Assembly: GCF_028745515.1 (NCBI RefSeq)
Contig: NZ_JAQZSG010000001.1
Coordinates: forward strand, 327,288-391,287
DNA: 64,000 bases
Direction of reading: 5' to 3'
Origin: Paenibacillus thermotolerans
GTDB lineage: Bacteria; Bacillota; Bacilli; Paenibacillales; YIM-B00363
Shown: one piece after another, positions 52,621 to 60,756 of the stretch
How the letters are laid out: each line of letters begins with the position of its first letter
How positions within the stretch are numbered: position 1 is the first letter of the stretch
The notes under the pieces: model-generated
The model's input: the letters and a program-made list of their open reading frames with translations, nothing else
Database searches by the model: none
What the model was told of the DNA's origin: nothing
Program-made: the position numbers and the translations under genes

Positions 52621-54093
52621 ATGGATCAATCCCGCACACCGTTACTTGAAGCGCTTATAGCCCACGCACGGCGCAATCCGCTTCAATTCCACATTCCCGG
52701 TCATAAGAAGGGCTTAGGCATGGACGCCGAATTTCGGGACTTTATCGGCGACAACGCGCTGTCCATCGACTTGATCAATATCGCCCCGCTGGACGATCTG
52801 CATCAGCCGTCCGGCGCGATCGCGCAAGCTCAAGCGCTTGCCGCCGAAGCTTTCGGGGCGGATTATACATTTTTTTCCGTACAAGGAACGAGCGGCGCGA
52901 TTCAAACGATGATCATGGCCGTTTGCGGCCCCGGAGATAAAATCATCGTTCCAAGGAACGTTCATAAATCGGTTTTGTCGGCGATCATCTTTGCCGGCGC
53001 GCGCCCGGTGTTTTTGTCGCCGGCGATGGACGACCAGCTCGGCATTGCGCACGGCGTTACGACGCGTTCCGTCCGGAAAGCGCTCGAGCTCCATCACGAC
53101 GCCAAAGCGGTGCTCGTCATCAACCCGACCTATTTCGGCATCAGCGCCAATTTAAAGGAAATTGTCGAGGTGGCGCACTCGTTCGACGTCCCCGTGCTTG
53201 TAGACGAAGCCCACGGTGTCCACATTCAGTTCCACGAGGAGTTGCCTTTGTCGGCGATGCAAGCCGGCGCGGATGCGGCGGCGACGAGCGTTCACAAGCT
53301 TGGCGGATCGCTGACGCAAAGCTCCGTGCTGAACCTGAAGGGCAACCGGATCAGTCCGAAGCGGGTACAGGCGATCTTGTCCATGCTGACTACGACCTCG
53401 ACGTCGTACTTGCTGCTTGCGTCCTTGGACGCGGCTCGCCGAAATTTGGCGCTGCACGGTCGCGAAATGACGGAGAAGTCCATTCGGCTGGCGGAATCCG
53501 CAAGGGAACGCGTTAACGCCATCAAAGGGTTGTATTGCTTCGGAAAGGAAATTTTGGGGACGGAAGCAACCTACGATTACGATCCGACGAAGCTGACAGT
53601 CCACGTCCGCAAGCTCGGCCTTACAGGCTTCGATATGGAGCGGCTGCTTCGGGAGCGGTTCAACATCGAAGTGGAAATGAGCGATATGTACAACATTCTG
53701 TGCATCATTACGCACGGCGACTCGGAAGACACGGTAGGAGCTCTGATTGACGCTTTGTCGGCGATTGCCGAGGAGCGCGCGGGGGCGCCCGAAGCGAAAA
53801 TCTTCGCGGTCAAAAATCCGAAAATTCCGATGCTGTCGCTTTCGCCGCGCGATGCGTTCTATGCGGAGACGGAATCGGTCCCACTGGAAGAGTCGGACGG
53901 CCGCATTATCGCGGAATTTATAATGGTTTATCCGCCGGGCATTCCGATCCTGCTGCCGGGCGAAGTCATTTCGCAGGAAAACATCGACTACATTAACGAG
54001 CATATCAAGGTCGGACTGCCGGTGCAGGGACCGGAAGACAAGACGCTCCGCAACGTGAAGGTCATCGTGGAGGAGCGCGCCATTACCGCATAA
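52621..54093 (+). CDS. speA: Arginine/lysine/ornithine decarboxylase, SpeA type
   Basis: A 490-aa PLP enzyme of the Orn/Lys/Arg decarboxylase group I, the exact length of B. subtilis SpeA (arginine decarboxylase, first step to agmatine and spermidine). IPGHKKG at residues 25-31, PLP-binding SVHKLGGS with Lys226, DEAHG (195-199) before it, and the C-terminal PPGIPILLPGE. Arginine is favoured as substrate by similarity to SpeA, but lysine cannot be excluded. AAAGGGG lies about 11 nt upstream. No speB/speE follows. Confidence 0.9.
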   Translation: MDQSRTPLLEALIAHARRNPLQFHIPGHKKGLGMDAEFRDFIGDNALSIDLINIAPLDDLHQPSGAIAQAQALAAEAFGADYTFFSVQGTSGAIQTMIMAVCGPGDKIIVPRNVHKSVLSAIIFAGARPVFLSPAMDDQLGIAHGVTTRSVRKALELHHDAKAVLVINPTYFGISANLKEIVEVAHSFDVPVLVDEAHGVHIQFHEELPLSAMQAGADAAATSVHKLGGSLTQSSVLNLKGNRISPKRVQAILSMLTTTSTSYLLLASLDAARRNLALHGREMTEKSIRLAESARERVNAIKGLYCFGKEILGTEATYDYDPTKLTVHVRKLGLTGFDMERLLRERFNIEVEMSDMYNILCIITHGDSEDTVGALIDALSAIAEERAGAPEAKIFAVKNPKIPMLSLSPRDAFYAETESVPLEESDGRIIAEFIMVYPPGIPILLPGEVISQENIDYINEHIKVGLPVQGPEDKTLRNVKVIVEERAITA

Positions 54094-54099
54094 GCATAC

Positions 54100-54136
54100 A
54101 GCCGCCGCTTTTTTAAGGGGCGGCTTTTGTTTTCTC
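54100..54136 (+). terminator. speA terminator
   Basis: AGCCGCC (54100-54106) pairs with GGCGGCT (54119-54125), followed by TTTGTTTT. Confidence 0.85.
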
Positions 54137-54230
54137 CGGCCATAAGCATTGTAACCGTTCTCTAAACCTGTTAATATGGTACGTGGAAACAAAAGGAACA
54201 CGGATTACAGCAACCAAAGTAGGTGTACAT

Positions 54231-54650
54231 ATGAGTCAGAGCGCAGCGCTATATTTTGTTGACGGATCCGAAGCGCCATCGGTCACGTTGGACGAGCTGA
54301 AGCAGCATTTGCTGCACTACCGCGATCAATTGGAATTAACCGGCAAGCAGCTGGGCTGGAGTTATTCCGAGGCGGCATTTCCGTATACGATCGAGTCCAA
54401 GCCCGAAGGGGACGGCGTCTGGTTTTACTTGAAAGGAAAGAACGAGCTGTACAAGTATATTGTTTTCGGGGTCGGCAAGGAAACGACGGAAGACGGAGAA
54501 CGGCATTTCATCCAGGTCGTCCTTCCGGATGGAAGTACGCACGGGGATAAAGCGAAAGCAAATGAGTTCTGCAAATATTTAGGACGACAGCTCAAAACCG
54601 AAACGCACTTATTCAACGGCCGCATCATGTATTTCAATCCCAGGAAATAG
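54231..54650 (+). CDS. DUF1885 family protein
   Basis: A 139-aa soluble protein that resembles the DUF1885 family of Bacillales: LYFVDGSEAPSVTLDELKQHL, KQLGWSYSEAAFPYTIE, YKYIVFGVGKE and FIQVVLPDGSTHGDKAKANEF. Function unknown. The start at 54231 is set by AGGTG and by the family's MSxSA start; an ATG 16 codons upstream has no ribosome binding site. Its terminator is shared with yrzB. Confidence 0.8.
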   Translation: MSQSAALYFVDGSEAPSVTLDELKQHLLHYRDQLELTGKQLGWSYSEAAFPYTIESKPEGDGVWFYLKGKNELYKYIVFGVGKETTEDGERHFIQVVLPDGSTHGDKAKANEFCKYLGRQLKTETHLFNGRIMYFNPRK

Positions 54651-54651
54651 A

Positions 54652-54699
54652 CAAAAAAACAAGAGCCGCTAGTCTCTTCGTTGAGACCCGCGGCTCTTC
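54652..54699. terminator. Shared terminator of the DUF1885 gene and yrzB
   Basis: AAGAGCCGC (54661-54669) pairs with GCGGCTCTT (54690-54698), with an inner GTCTC/GAGAC stem. On the minus strand it is followed by TGTTTTTTT. Confidence 0.88.
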
Positions 54700-54712
54700 T
54701 TACGCTTTGCGA

Positions 54713-55006
54713 TTAGTCGTCTTCCCCGATTTCTTCGTCCAGCATGCTGTTGTAAATATCGAGCACGGCTTCCCACTCTTCGTCGTCCTCGATATTGGCG
54801 AGAACGAGCTCGTCGCCGTCCTGCTCAATCCGCAAAATATGTCCGTCCGCATCGGGATCGTTCCGGTCGATCAGCACCGCATAATCGTTGCCGTCGTAGT
54901 CGAAGGTCCGTATATGAACCAGCTCGCGCTCGGCGCCGTTTTCGTCCGTTACGATCAATACCGCTTCTTCTTCGTCTTCCAGGTTGTCGCGCTCATGATC
55001 CGCCAT
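54713..55006 (-). CDS. yrzB: DUF1292 family acidic protein YrzB
   Basis: A 97-aa, very acidic protein of the DUF1292 family (YrzB): EEAVLIVTDENGAERELVHI, NDYAVLIDRNDP, HILRIEQDGDELVLANIEDDEEW. Function unknown; in Bacillus it lies next to yrrL/yrrK, but not here. GGAGCGAGG lies before the ATG. Shares its terminator with the convergent DUF1885 gene. Confidence 0.93.
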   Translation of the reverse strand: MADHERDNLEDEEEAVLIVTDENGAERELVHIRTFDYDGNDYAVLIDRNDPDADGHILRIEQDGDELVLANIEDDEEWEAVLDIYNSMLDEEIGEDD

Positions 55007-55082
55007 GTAAGTTACCTCGCTCCGTCTGTTCGAATATTGTCTATAGGCTAGAGTGTGGCCCAGTTGCCTCTCCCATTATACT

Positions 55083-55676
55083 TTATTCCGCCTTCGACAA
55101 AATCGCCTTCTCGGACACCAGCTCAAAATCGCTGTCCTCCGATTGTTTGATATAAAACTTTACTTTGTACTGCCCGGACAATTTAAACTCCATCTTAATG
55201 GGGGACGTGACGTGCCAGAAGCTGTCGCTTGCGCCGTCCTCCAGTTTGTAAACCTGGGATTCGACCGTTTCGCCGTTCGGGTCGGCTACCACGGTTTTAA
55301 TCGAACGAACCTTCGTCTGCAAATTGTCGACCTGCGCAAACACGAAAAATTCCCCGGACTGTCCCTTCTTGGCATACCCGAACGGCTTCATCGCGTTCTT
55401 GTCGCCGTAAAAGAGAAACAGATGCACATTCGGCTTATAAATATGTATCGCGTCGGAATTCGGATCGTTCTTCACCAAAGCCTGAAGCGTGTCCGACCGA
55501 AGAGGAATATATGTCTTGCCGTCGATTTGCAGCGCTCCTCCGCTAATATCGTCGCCGTTGACGGTTACGCGCACTTTTTTCCCTTTCCAAGTCTGGAGTG
55601 CCTCGTTGGCTCCAATGGAAGCCCCGCCTACCATGGACAGCGCTATCGCGCACAACAGCATTCTGCGGATTTTCAT
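55083..55676 (-). CDS. Secreted protein with a stalk-like domain, function unknown
   Basis: A 197-aa exported protein. The signal peptide is about residues 1-24 (MKIRRMLLCAIALSMVGGAS). A short region, VRVTVNGDDISGGALQIDGKTYIPLRS (about 35-62), resembles the copper amine oxidase N-terminal stalk domain frequent in Paenibacillus. The rest is a beta-rich domain (about 75-197) without a recognised family. GGAGGG lies 7 nt before the start. It stands alone, upstream of the Spo0E-like gene on the opposite strand. Confidence 0.85.
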   Translation of the reverse strand: MKIRRMLLCAIALSMVGGASIGANEALQTWKGKKVRVTVNGDDISGGALQIDGKTYIPLRSDTLQALVKNDPNSDAIHIYKPNVHLFLFYGDKNAMKPFGYAKKGQSGEFFVFAQVDNLQTKVRSIKTVVADPNGETVESQVYKLEDGASDSFWHVTSPIKMEFKLSGQYKVKFYIKQSEDSDFELVSEKAILSKAE

Positions 55677-55891
55677 TCAGATTCCCTCCAAAAGTTGTTT
55701 CCGTCAAGTTATACTCGCCATTTGCGGAAGAGTTGCGCTCCGAACGCATTTCCTCGGCAAAAAACTTCCAATATCACAAAACTTGGTATTTGTAAACAAA
55801 AGTTTGCGCGCATCGAACGGTGTTCCGATTGTGTCCTGAATAGGATAAAATTAACATTGTTAACACGAAGAATAAGGTGAAGTAGATAAAG

Positions 55892-56062
55892 ATGAACAAT
55901 TATCGGATCGAAGAGGAAATGAGGAGCCTCAAGAATTTGCTTGAGGACACTGTGGAGAGATATGAATACGACTTCTGCCATCCGGACGTGGTCGCCGTCA
56001 GCCAGCGGCTCGACCAGCTCATCGTCCGCATCTTAATTAACCACACAAATCCGGAGTCTTAA
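55892..56062 (+). CDS. Spo0E-like aspartyl-phosphate phosphatase
   Basis: A 56-aa peptide. MNNYRIEEEMRSLKNLLE, then HPDVVAVSQRLDQLI: the SQxLD core is the signature of Spo0E-like phosphatases, which dephosphorylate Spo0A-P and delay sporulation, and the length is normal for the family. Two helices are expected with the motif starting the second. AAGGTG about 12 nt upstream is a weak ribosome binding site. The coding stretch runs straight into a terminator hairpin. Confidence 0.9.
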   Translation: MNNYRIEEEMRSLKNLLEDTVERYEYDFCHPDVVAVSQRLDQLIVRILINHTNPES

Positions 56063-56082
56063 TGACCCGGATTTTCGTTTGT
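56047..56082 (+). terminator. Terminator of the Spo0E-like gene
   Basis: AAATCCGG (56047-56054) pairs with CCGGATTT (56067-56074), followed by TCGTTT. Overlaps the end of the coding region. Confidence 0.85.
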
Positions 56083-56173
56083 CCGGGAATGCTTTAAATT
56101 TCCATATGATCGTGTTACATTAATATTTAGTGATTTTAAACAGTTTTTAAAGAAAGACTGGAGGGTACTAAGT

Positions 56174-56917
56174 GTGAGTGTCGAAGTGACCATGATCGGC
56201 ACCGGCAGCGCCTTTGCCAAACGCTACTTCAACAACAACGCTTTGGTCAAGGTCGACGGTTATCAACTACTTCTAGATTGCGGAGTTACGGCTCCTTATG
56301 CACTTCACCGGCTTGACGTCGGCTTCACCGACATCGACGCTCTCCTCGTTACTCATATCCATGGGGATCATGTAGGCGGTTTGGAAGAATTCGCATTTCA
56401 AATGATGTTTAAATACCGGAAAAAGCCGGTCCTATACGTTCCGTCGACCATCGTTGAGACGCTTTGGAACTCTACGCTCAAAGGCGCCATGGAAGTCGTC
56501 GAGCAAGGACTCGATACGCTGGACGCCTACTTCCAGGTCATTCCCGTTGAACCCCGGAAGCCGACGGCGCTGTCCGAAGGGCTTACCGTTGAGCTCATCC
56601 CGACCCTGCATATCCCGGGAAGACCGAGCTACGGAGTGCTGATGAACGATACATTGTTTTACAGCTCCGATCTCGTATTCGACGAGGCGTTACTGACGTC
56701 GATGATCGATGAAGGACGCTGCCGGCATATTATGCACGACTGCCAGCTGATCGGCAAGGGCGAGGTGCATACGACGTTAACCGAGCTGCTATCGCTGCCG
56801 CCGCGCATCCAAGAGCGAATTTGGCTGATGCACTACGGCGACGAGATGGAGCAGTTTGTCGGACAAACCGGTCTCATGAAATTTATCGAGCAGCACAAGC
56901 CGTATCGATTCGAATAA
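56174..56917 (+). CDS. MBL-fold metallo-hydrolase (RNase Z-like)
   Basis: A 247-aa protein of the metallo-beta-lactamase fold: THIHGDHVGGLEEF carries the zinc-binding HxHxDH set, with further ligands in the FYSSDLVFDE, MHDCQ and MHYGDE segments. GTGSAFAKRYFNNN at the start is typical of the RNase Z/arylsulfatase-like branch without a long exosite arm. Substrate unknown. The start is GTG with GGAGGG 8 nt upstream. Single gene with its own terminator. Confidence 0.88.
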   Translation: MSVEVTMIGTGSAFAKRYFNNNALVKVDGYQLLLDCGVTAPYALHRLDVGFTDIDALLVTHIHGDHVGGLEEFAFQMMFKYRKKPVLYVPSTIVETLWNSTLKGAMEVVEQGLDTLDAYFQVIPVEPRKPTALSEGLTVELIPTLHIPGRPSYGVLMNDTLFYSSDLVFDEALLTSMIDEGRCRHIMHDCQLIGKGEVHTTLTELLSLPPRIQERIWLMHYGDEMEQFVGQTGLMKFIEQHKPYRFE

Positions 56918-56922
56918 ATCGT

Positions 56923-56963
56923 AGAGGCCGCAACGATCGGTATCGAAGCGGCCTCTTGCTTTA
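56923..56963 (+). terminator. Terminator of the MBL hydrolase gene
   Basis: AGAGGCCGC (56923-56931) pairs with GCGGCCTCT (56948-56956), followed by TGCTTT. Confidence 0.85.
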
Positions 56964-57404
56964 TAGCTTTTTCTTCATCCGAACATGCGGAATACCCGCG
57001 TCCAGGAACGTTTCCGGAGATACCGTTTCATAGCCCAATTTCTTGTAGAACGGCTCCGCATGGCATTGCGCGTCAAGCAGGCTGTACGCAAACCCTTCCT
57101 CCTTCGCCCATTTCTCCAGCGCAGCCATAAGCTCCCGCCCGGTTCCGCGGCCTCTGTACCGTTGGCGGACCGCGACGCGCTGCATCTTGGCCGTATCCGG
57201 TTTGTATACGATAAACCGGCCGGTAGCGGCCGGCGACCCGTCCTCATCCAAGAGCAAAACATGTCTGGCCGCCTCCGGCGACACGTCGTACTCGTCCATC
57301 TCCAAATCCTCCGGCACCTGCTGTTCTTCCACGAACACTTCCAGCCGGATGCGGAACGCTTGCTTCAGGCTTTCCTGCGTTTCAATTCGAACGATCTTCA
57401 TCAT
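56961..57404 (-). CDS. GNAT family N-acetyltransferase (YjcF-like)
   Basis: A 147-aa acetyltransferase: RIRLEVFVEEQQVPEDLEMDEYD at the N-terminus, the acetyl-CoA loop VAVRQRYRGRGTGRELMAALEKWA, and AEPFYKKLGYE near the end. Substrate unknown. The start at 57404 is fixed by GGAGGCGG 6 nt upstream; the next codon is also ATG. Divergent from the PilZ gene. Confidence 0.9.
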   Translation of the reverse strand: MMKIVRIETQESLKQAFRIRLEVFVEEQQVPEDLEMDEYDVSPEAARHVLLLDEDGSPAATGRFIVYKPDTAKMQRVAVRQRYRGRGTGRELMAALEKWAKEEGFAYSLLDAQCHAEPFYKKLGYETVSPETFLDAGIPHVRMKKKL

Positions 57405-57454
57405 GTACCGCCTCCGCAACCCTTTATTGTATACTTCCGACGCTTTGTCTAGTA

Positions 57455-57484
57455 TTGCAACTATTTTCCTATATCGCATATAAT
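57455..57484 (+). promoter_or_regulatory. Promoter of the riboswitch-PilZ unit
   Basis: TTGCAA (57455-57460), 18-nt spacer, TATAAT (57479-57484). Transcription would begin about 57491, placing the whole riboswitch in the leader. Confidence 0.8.
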
Positions 57485-57513
57485 ATAGTATGTTTCATGT
57501 GATTTTCAATTGA

Positions 57514-57608
57514 TCGTATAAAAGGCAAATCTGCCGAAAGACAGAGACGCAAAGCCGAGGGCCTAACGCGGGAGACCGTTATGGCGGCCGGGCTGCCGAT
57601 TGCATACA
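57514..57608 (+). ncRNA. Cyclic-di-GMP-I (GEMM) riboswitch
   Basis: The GEMM-I core is present in order: GGCAAA (57524-57529), a stem with a GAAA tetraloop (57536-57539), GACGCAAAGCC (57546-57556), GGCCTAA (57560-57566), and GGCGGCCGGGCTGCCGAT (57583-57600), close to the consensus around the G that contacts the ligand. Flanks GTAT and ATAC (57516-57519, 57604-57607) form the closing helix P1. AGGAGG begins three bases after P1 and no terminator hairpin follows, so control of translation is likely (inference). Confidence 0.93.
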
Positions 57609-57623
57609 TAGGAGGAAAATTGC

Positions 57624-58295
57624 ATGCCGTTCTTGCGGGTCGACGAATTAAACCATCATAGCAAAAATTCGGTTGCGATCGGAAACAAAGTTTCCGTAGA
57701 AAAGAAAGATTTCGTCTCCGTAGGAATGGTAACGTTTATCGAGGGCGACATTATTGAAGTCGAACTGCCCCAAGCCAAATATTACGCGCCCGGAGATCCG
57801 ATCAAAGTCACCGTATACTCAAATAACGGATTCCTTATTCTTCCATCGTCCGTCATCGCGAAGGACAACGAAGTGATTATGATTTTGAACCCGCCGGAAA
57901 ACCAGCGGCTGACGCAGCGGCGGCAGCACCCGCGGATCGACATTCAGAGCGAGGGCTTCATCCGCGCCATCATCGGGACGAACCAATCGGTACAGCCATT
58001 AGAGGAGCCGTTCCCCTTTCATATTAGCAACATCAGCCTTGGCGGCGTCGGGTTAATTGCCTCCGAATCGGTTCCGCTGCGGACGATGACGGTAGCGGAG
58101 ACCGAGTTCAACATTTTGGGCGGCGTTCAATGCCGGGTCGAGGTTTCCCGAAGGCAGACGTCGGAACGCGGCGTATATATCGGCGCTAAGTTTCTCGACT
58201 TCCCGCAGGAGCAGCTTAACAGCTTGCGCGGCTTTATTCTTAGAACGCAAATTGATGCGCGCGTTAAACAAAGAAGAGAAGAAGCGGCTATGTAA
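57624..58295 (+). CDS. PilZ domain c-di-GMP receptor (DgrA/YpfA-like)
   Basis: A 223-aa protein with an N-terminal YcgR-like domain (about 10-105) and a PilZ domain (about 110-215). The c-di-GMP switch is intact: QRRQHPR holds the RxxxR loop, and NISLGGVGL fits the (D/N)xSxxG motif. Such proteins slow motility or act on flagella and exopolysaccharide. AGGAGG lies 8 nt before the ATG, directly behind the riboswitch, so c-di-GMP controls both its synthesis and its activity. A terminator overlaps the stop. Confidence 0.95.
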   Translation: MPFLRVDELNHHSKNSVAIGNKVSVEKKDFVSVGMVTFIEGDIIEVELPQAKYYAPGDPIKVTVYSNNGFLILPSSVIAKDNEVIMILNPPENQRLTQRRQHPRIDIQSEGFIRAIIGTNQSVQPLEEPFPFHISNISLGGVGLIASESVPLRTMTVAETEFNILGGVQCRVEVSRRQTSERGVYIGAKFLDFPQEQLNSLRGFILRTQIDARVKQRREEAAM

Positions 58296-58326
58296 CCGTT
58301 ACGGTGCAGCCGCTTTTTCTATTTTA
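58282..58326 (+). terminator. PilZ gene terminator overlapping the stop codon
   Basis: AAGCGGCT (58282-58289) pairs with AGCCGCTT (58308-58315), inner ACCG/CGGT stem, then TTTTCTATTTT. Confidence 0.9.
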
Positions 58327-58327
58327 C

Positions 58328-58621
58328 TTACGGGAGCAAGAGCGCCGCGATCGGAACCGCTCCTTCCTCCCCGTCATCCCATCTCCCCCATGCCATGATC
58401 CCGTTCATCCGCTCGAGCTGAAACGTCCGGGGCTCGTGTCCCACACGATACGTTCCTTGAGGCAGCTGCAGCCCTTTCATCAAATACGACTTTGCCATGT
58501 ACGCCTTTTGCCGGATTACGTTCTCCTGCCACGCCGATTCCGCCTTCGCCAGTTCCTTCTCCAGCCGCTCGATTTCCTCTCTCAATTGCTCTTGCGAAAG
58601 CTCGCTGTATCTTGTATTCAT
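58328..58621 (-). CDS. yfhH: DUF1811 family protein YfhH
   Basis: A 97-aa protein of the YfhH/DUF1811 family: RYSELSQEQLREEIERLEKELAKAE, MAKSYLMKGLQLPQGTYRV, LERMNGIMAWGRW and VPIAALLLP. A helical N-terminus is followed by an SH3-like strand-rich part. Function unknown. The start (58621 or an ATG four codons earlier, 58633) is uncertain, since ribosome binding sites are poor. Confidence 0.87.
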   Translation of the reverse strand: MNTRYSELSQEQLREEIERLEKELAKAESAWQENVIRQKAYMAKSYLMKGLQLPQGTYRVGHEPRTFQLERMNGIMAWGRWDDGEEGAVPIAALLLP

Positions 58622-58738
58622 ATCCTTTTTCATCCTTCTTTGCACTGGATTTACTTCCTCTTCCCAATATTTACAGCTTTAAAATGCCCACCGCTTTCCC
58701 CTATCATTAAATCTAGCAAACCTCAAGGAGTTGGCATC

Positions 58739-59575
58739 ATGAAGAGAACAATAGCAGCCGGCTTGGCAAGCGTCTTGATTTCGCTCCCTCTGATCGCCTC
58801 GACTGCGAACGCGGCGAGCTACACCGTTCGCTCGGGAGATACGCTGTGGCTGATCGCGAACGCGAACGGCATTTCCGTCAACGAGTTGATGAGCTATAAC
58901 GGTTTAACAAGCAGCTCGATTTGGCCCGGCCAGACGCTGCAGCTTCCCGTCAAAAACGGTTACACGGTACGCTACGGAGATACGATGTGGCTCATCGCGC
59001 AAAAATTCGGCATCCCGTTATCCATTTTAGCAAAAGCGAACCCCCAAATCACAAACCTGGACAACATTTATGCAGGACTCGTACTATCGATCCCCAAGAA
59101 GCCTGCCAATTTCGTTAACGGCACGTTTCCGTTGAAAGCGGGTACATACACCCCGTTCGAAGACAATTACGCCGTCTCGCGCGACTGGAGCCCGGAAGGC
59201 CCCGATACAAGAACGCACGAGGGCGTCGATATTTTCGCCAGAGCGGGCACACCGATTTACGCCTCTGCCGGAGGCACCGTAGTGAACATCGGCTGGAACG
59301 ATTACGGCGGATGGCGCCTCACCGTTCAAATCGATAATGATACTGCATTTTATTATGCGCATATGTCGGGATATGGAAGCAATCTGTATAAAGGCGCCAA
59401 AGTGTCCCAAGGACAGCTGATCGGGTACGTAGGAAGCACGGGCTACGGTCCGCAGGGCACGTCGGGCAAGTTTTCGCCGCATCTGCATTTCGGAATGTAT
59501 CATACCGCCTCCTCCCCGTGGACGACCTCGGATCCGTTTACTCATTTGAAATGGTGGGAATTGAACGCGAAATGA
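58739..59575 (+). CDS. Secreted LysM-M23 peptidoglycan endopeptidase
   Basis: A 278-aa exported protein. The signal peptide is about residues 1-25 (ending STANA). Two LysM domains follow (about 27-70 and 75-119; SYTVRSGDTLWLIANANGI and YTVRYGDTMWLIAQKFGI), then a LytM/M23 zinc metallopeptidase with THEGVD and HLHFG ligands. It cuts peptide cross-links of the wall after binding glycan. CAAGGAG lies 8 nt before the ATG. Single gene with its own terminator. Confidence 0.95.
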   Translation: MKRTIAAGLASVLISLPLIASTANAASYTVRSGDTLWLIANANGISVNELMSYNGLTSSSIWPGQTLQLPVKNGYTVRYGDTMWLIAQKFGIPLSILAKANPQITNLDNIYAGLVLSIPKKPANFVNGTFPLKAGTYTPFEDNYAVSRDWSPEGPDTRTHEGVDIFARAGTPIYASAGGTVVNIGWNDYGGWRLTVQIDNDTAFYYAHMSGYGSNLYKGAKVSQGQLIGYVGSTGYGPQGTSGKFSPHLHFGMYHTASSPWTTSDPFTHLKWWELNAK

Positions 59576-59577
59576 CC

Positions 59578-59632
59578 AAAGCTCCCGCACCGTTCGGACG
59601 CAAGCTTTTCCGATACGGCGGGGGCTTTTTGC
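59578..59632 (+). terminator. Terminator of the LysM-M23 gene
   Basis: An interrupted stem, AAAGC.CCCGC against GCGGG.GCTTT (59578-59632), followed by T. Confidence 0.65.
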
Positions 59633-59759
59633 TATGCATGATTAAAAATTGTATTGTGTCGCGAAAATATAGTGTTCAATCCATTGTTTTCATGGTATTT
59701 TAGGTACGTATCATGAAAAAAGTCGCTATTTTATAGTTTCGAAGGGAGCGCGCAAGTTT

Positions 59760-60752
59760 ATGATTCGAGTAGCTATGTTAAGCTTTTGGCACGTTCATGC
59801 AAACGATTACGCGAGGGAAGCGACAAACCACCCCGACACGGAGATTGTCGCGATTTGGGATGAGCTGCCGGAGCGCGGACGGAAGGAAGCGGAGAAGCGG
59901 GACGTTCGGTTTTTCGAATCGCTCGACGAGCTGCTCGCACAGAGCGACATCGACGCGGTCATCGTAGATACTCCGACGAATATTCACCGGGACGTGATGG
60001 TGAAGGCCGCTAAAGCGGGCAAGCACATTTTTACGGAAAAGGTTGTCGCGGCAACGACTGCGGAGGCGAACGAAATTTTGGCGGCCGTACGGGAAGCCGG
60101 CGTGAAGCTTACGGTATCCCTGCCGCGGCTGAATGACGGATATACGCTTGCGATTCAGCGCATTCTTGAAGAAAAGCTGCTCGGCGAATTGACGATGGCG
60201 CGCGTTCGCCTGTCGCATAACGGCGCTACGGCGGGCTGGCTGCCGGAGCATTTCTTCAATCTCGAGCAGTGCCAAGGCGGAGCCTTGATCGACCTCGGCT
60301 GCCATCCGATGTATTTGACCCGATTGTTCCTGGGCTTGCCGAAAAGCGTAAGCGCAACGTACGGATATGTGACGGGCAAACAAGTCGAGGATAACGCCGT
60401 GGCGATTCTCAAGTACGAATCCGGCGCCGTCGGCATCGTGGAAGCCGGTTTCGTGAACAGCCATTCGCCGTTTACGATTGAAATTCACGGAACGGACGGC
60501 ACGCTTATGTACGGTACGCCGGACAGCAAGCTTCTGCTCCGCTCCAACCGCAACGGCACAGAAGGCTGGGTAGCGCAAGACATCCCGAGCAATGTGCCCG
60601 GCGCGTTCCACCAGTGGGTCGGACATATTCAGAACGGGTCGACGGCGGATGAGAACATTGCCCTCGCTCTCGATTTGACGAAATTGATGGAGGCTTCGAA
60701 CCTATCGGCCGCTTCCGGCCGCGCTGTCGATTTGGCCGGCTTGGAGAAGTAA
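59760..60752 (+). CDS. Gfo/Idh/MocA family oxidoreductase, first copy
   Basis: A 330-aa NAD(P)-dependent dehydrogenase: Rossmann domain (about 1-120) with IDAVIVDTPTNIHRDVMVKAAKAGKHIFTEKV, in which EKV replaces the usual catalytic EKP, and a C-terminal alpha/beta domain with GGALIDLGCHPMYLTR. Acts on a sugar or polyol, substrate unknown. First gene of a three-gene operon with AraC and another Gfo/Idh/MocA gene. The N-terminus MLSFWHVHA departs from the usual GxGxxG, which suggests an altered cofactor site or non-canonical role. Confidence 0.9.
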   Translation: MIRVAMLSFWHVHANDYAREATNHPDTEIVAIWDELPERGRKEAEKRDVRFFESLDELLAQSDIDAVIVDTPTNIHRDVMVKAAKAGKHIFTEKVVAATTAEANEILAAVREAGVKLTVSLPRLNDGYTLAIQRILEEKLLGELTMARVRLSHNGATAGWLPEHFFNLEQCQGGALIDLGCHPMYLTRLFLGLPKSVSATYGYVTGKQVEDNAVAILKYESGAVGIVEAGFVNSHSPFTIEIHGTDGTLMYGTPDSKLLLRSNRNGTEGWVAQDIPSNVPGAFHQWVGHIQNGSTADENIALALDLTKLMEASNLSAASGRAVDLAGLEK

Positions 60753-60756
60753 AACG

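Noticed and set aside
53152..54201. Open frame of 349 codons on the minus strand
   Set aside because: Antisense to speA; rich in Arg and His as expected for a shadow frame.
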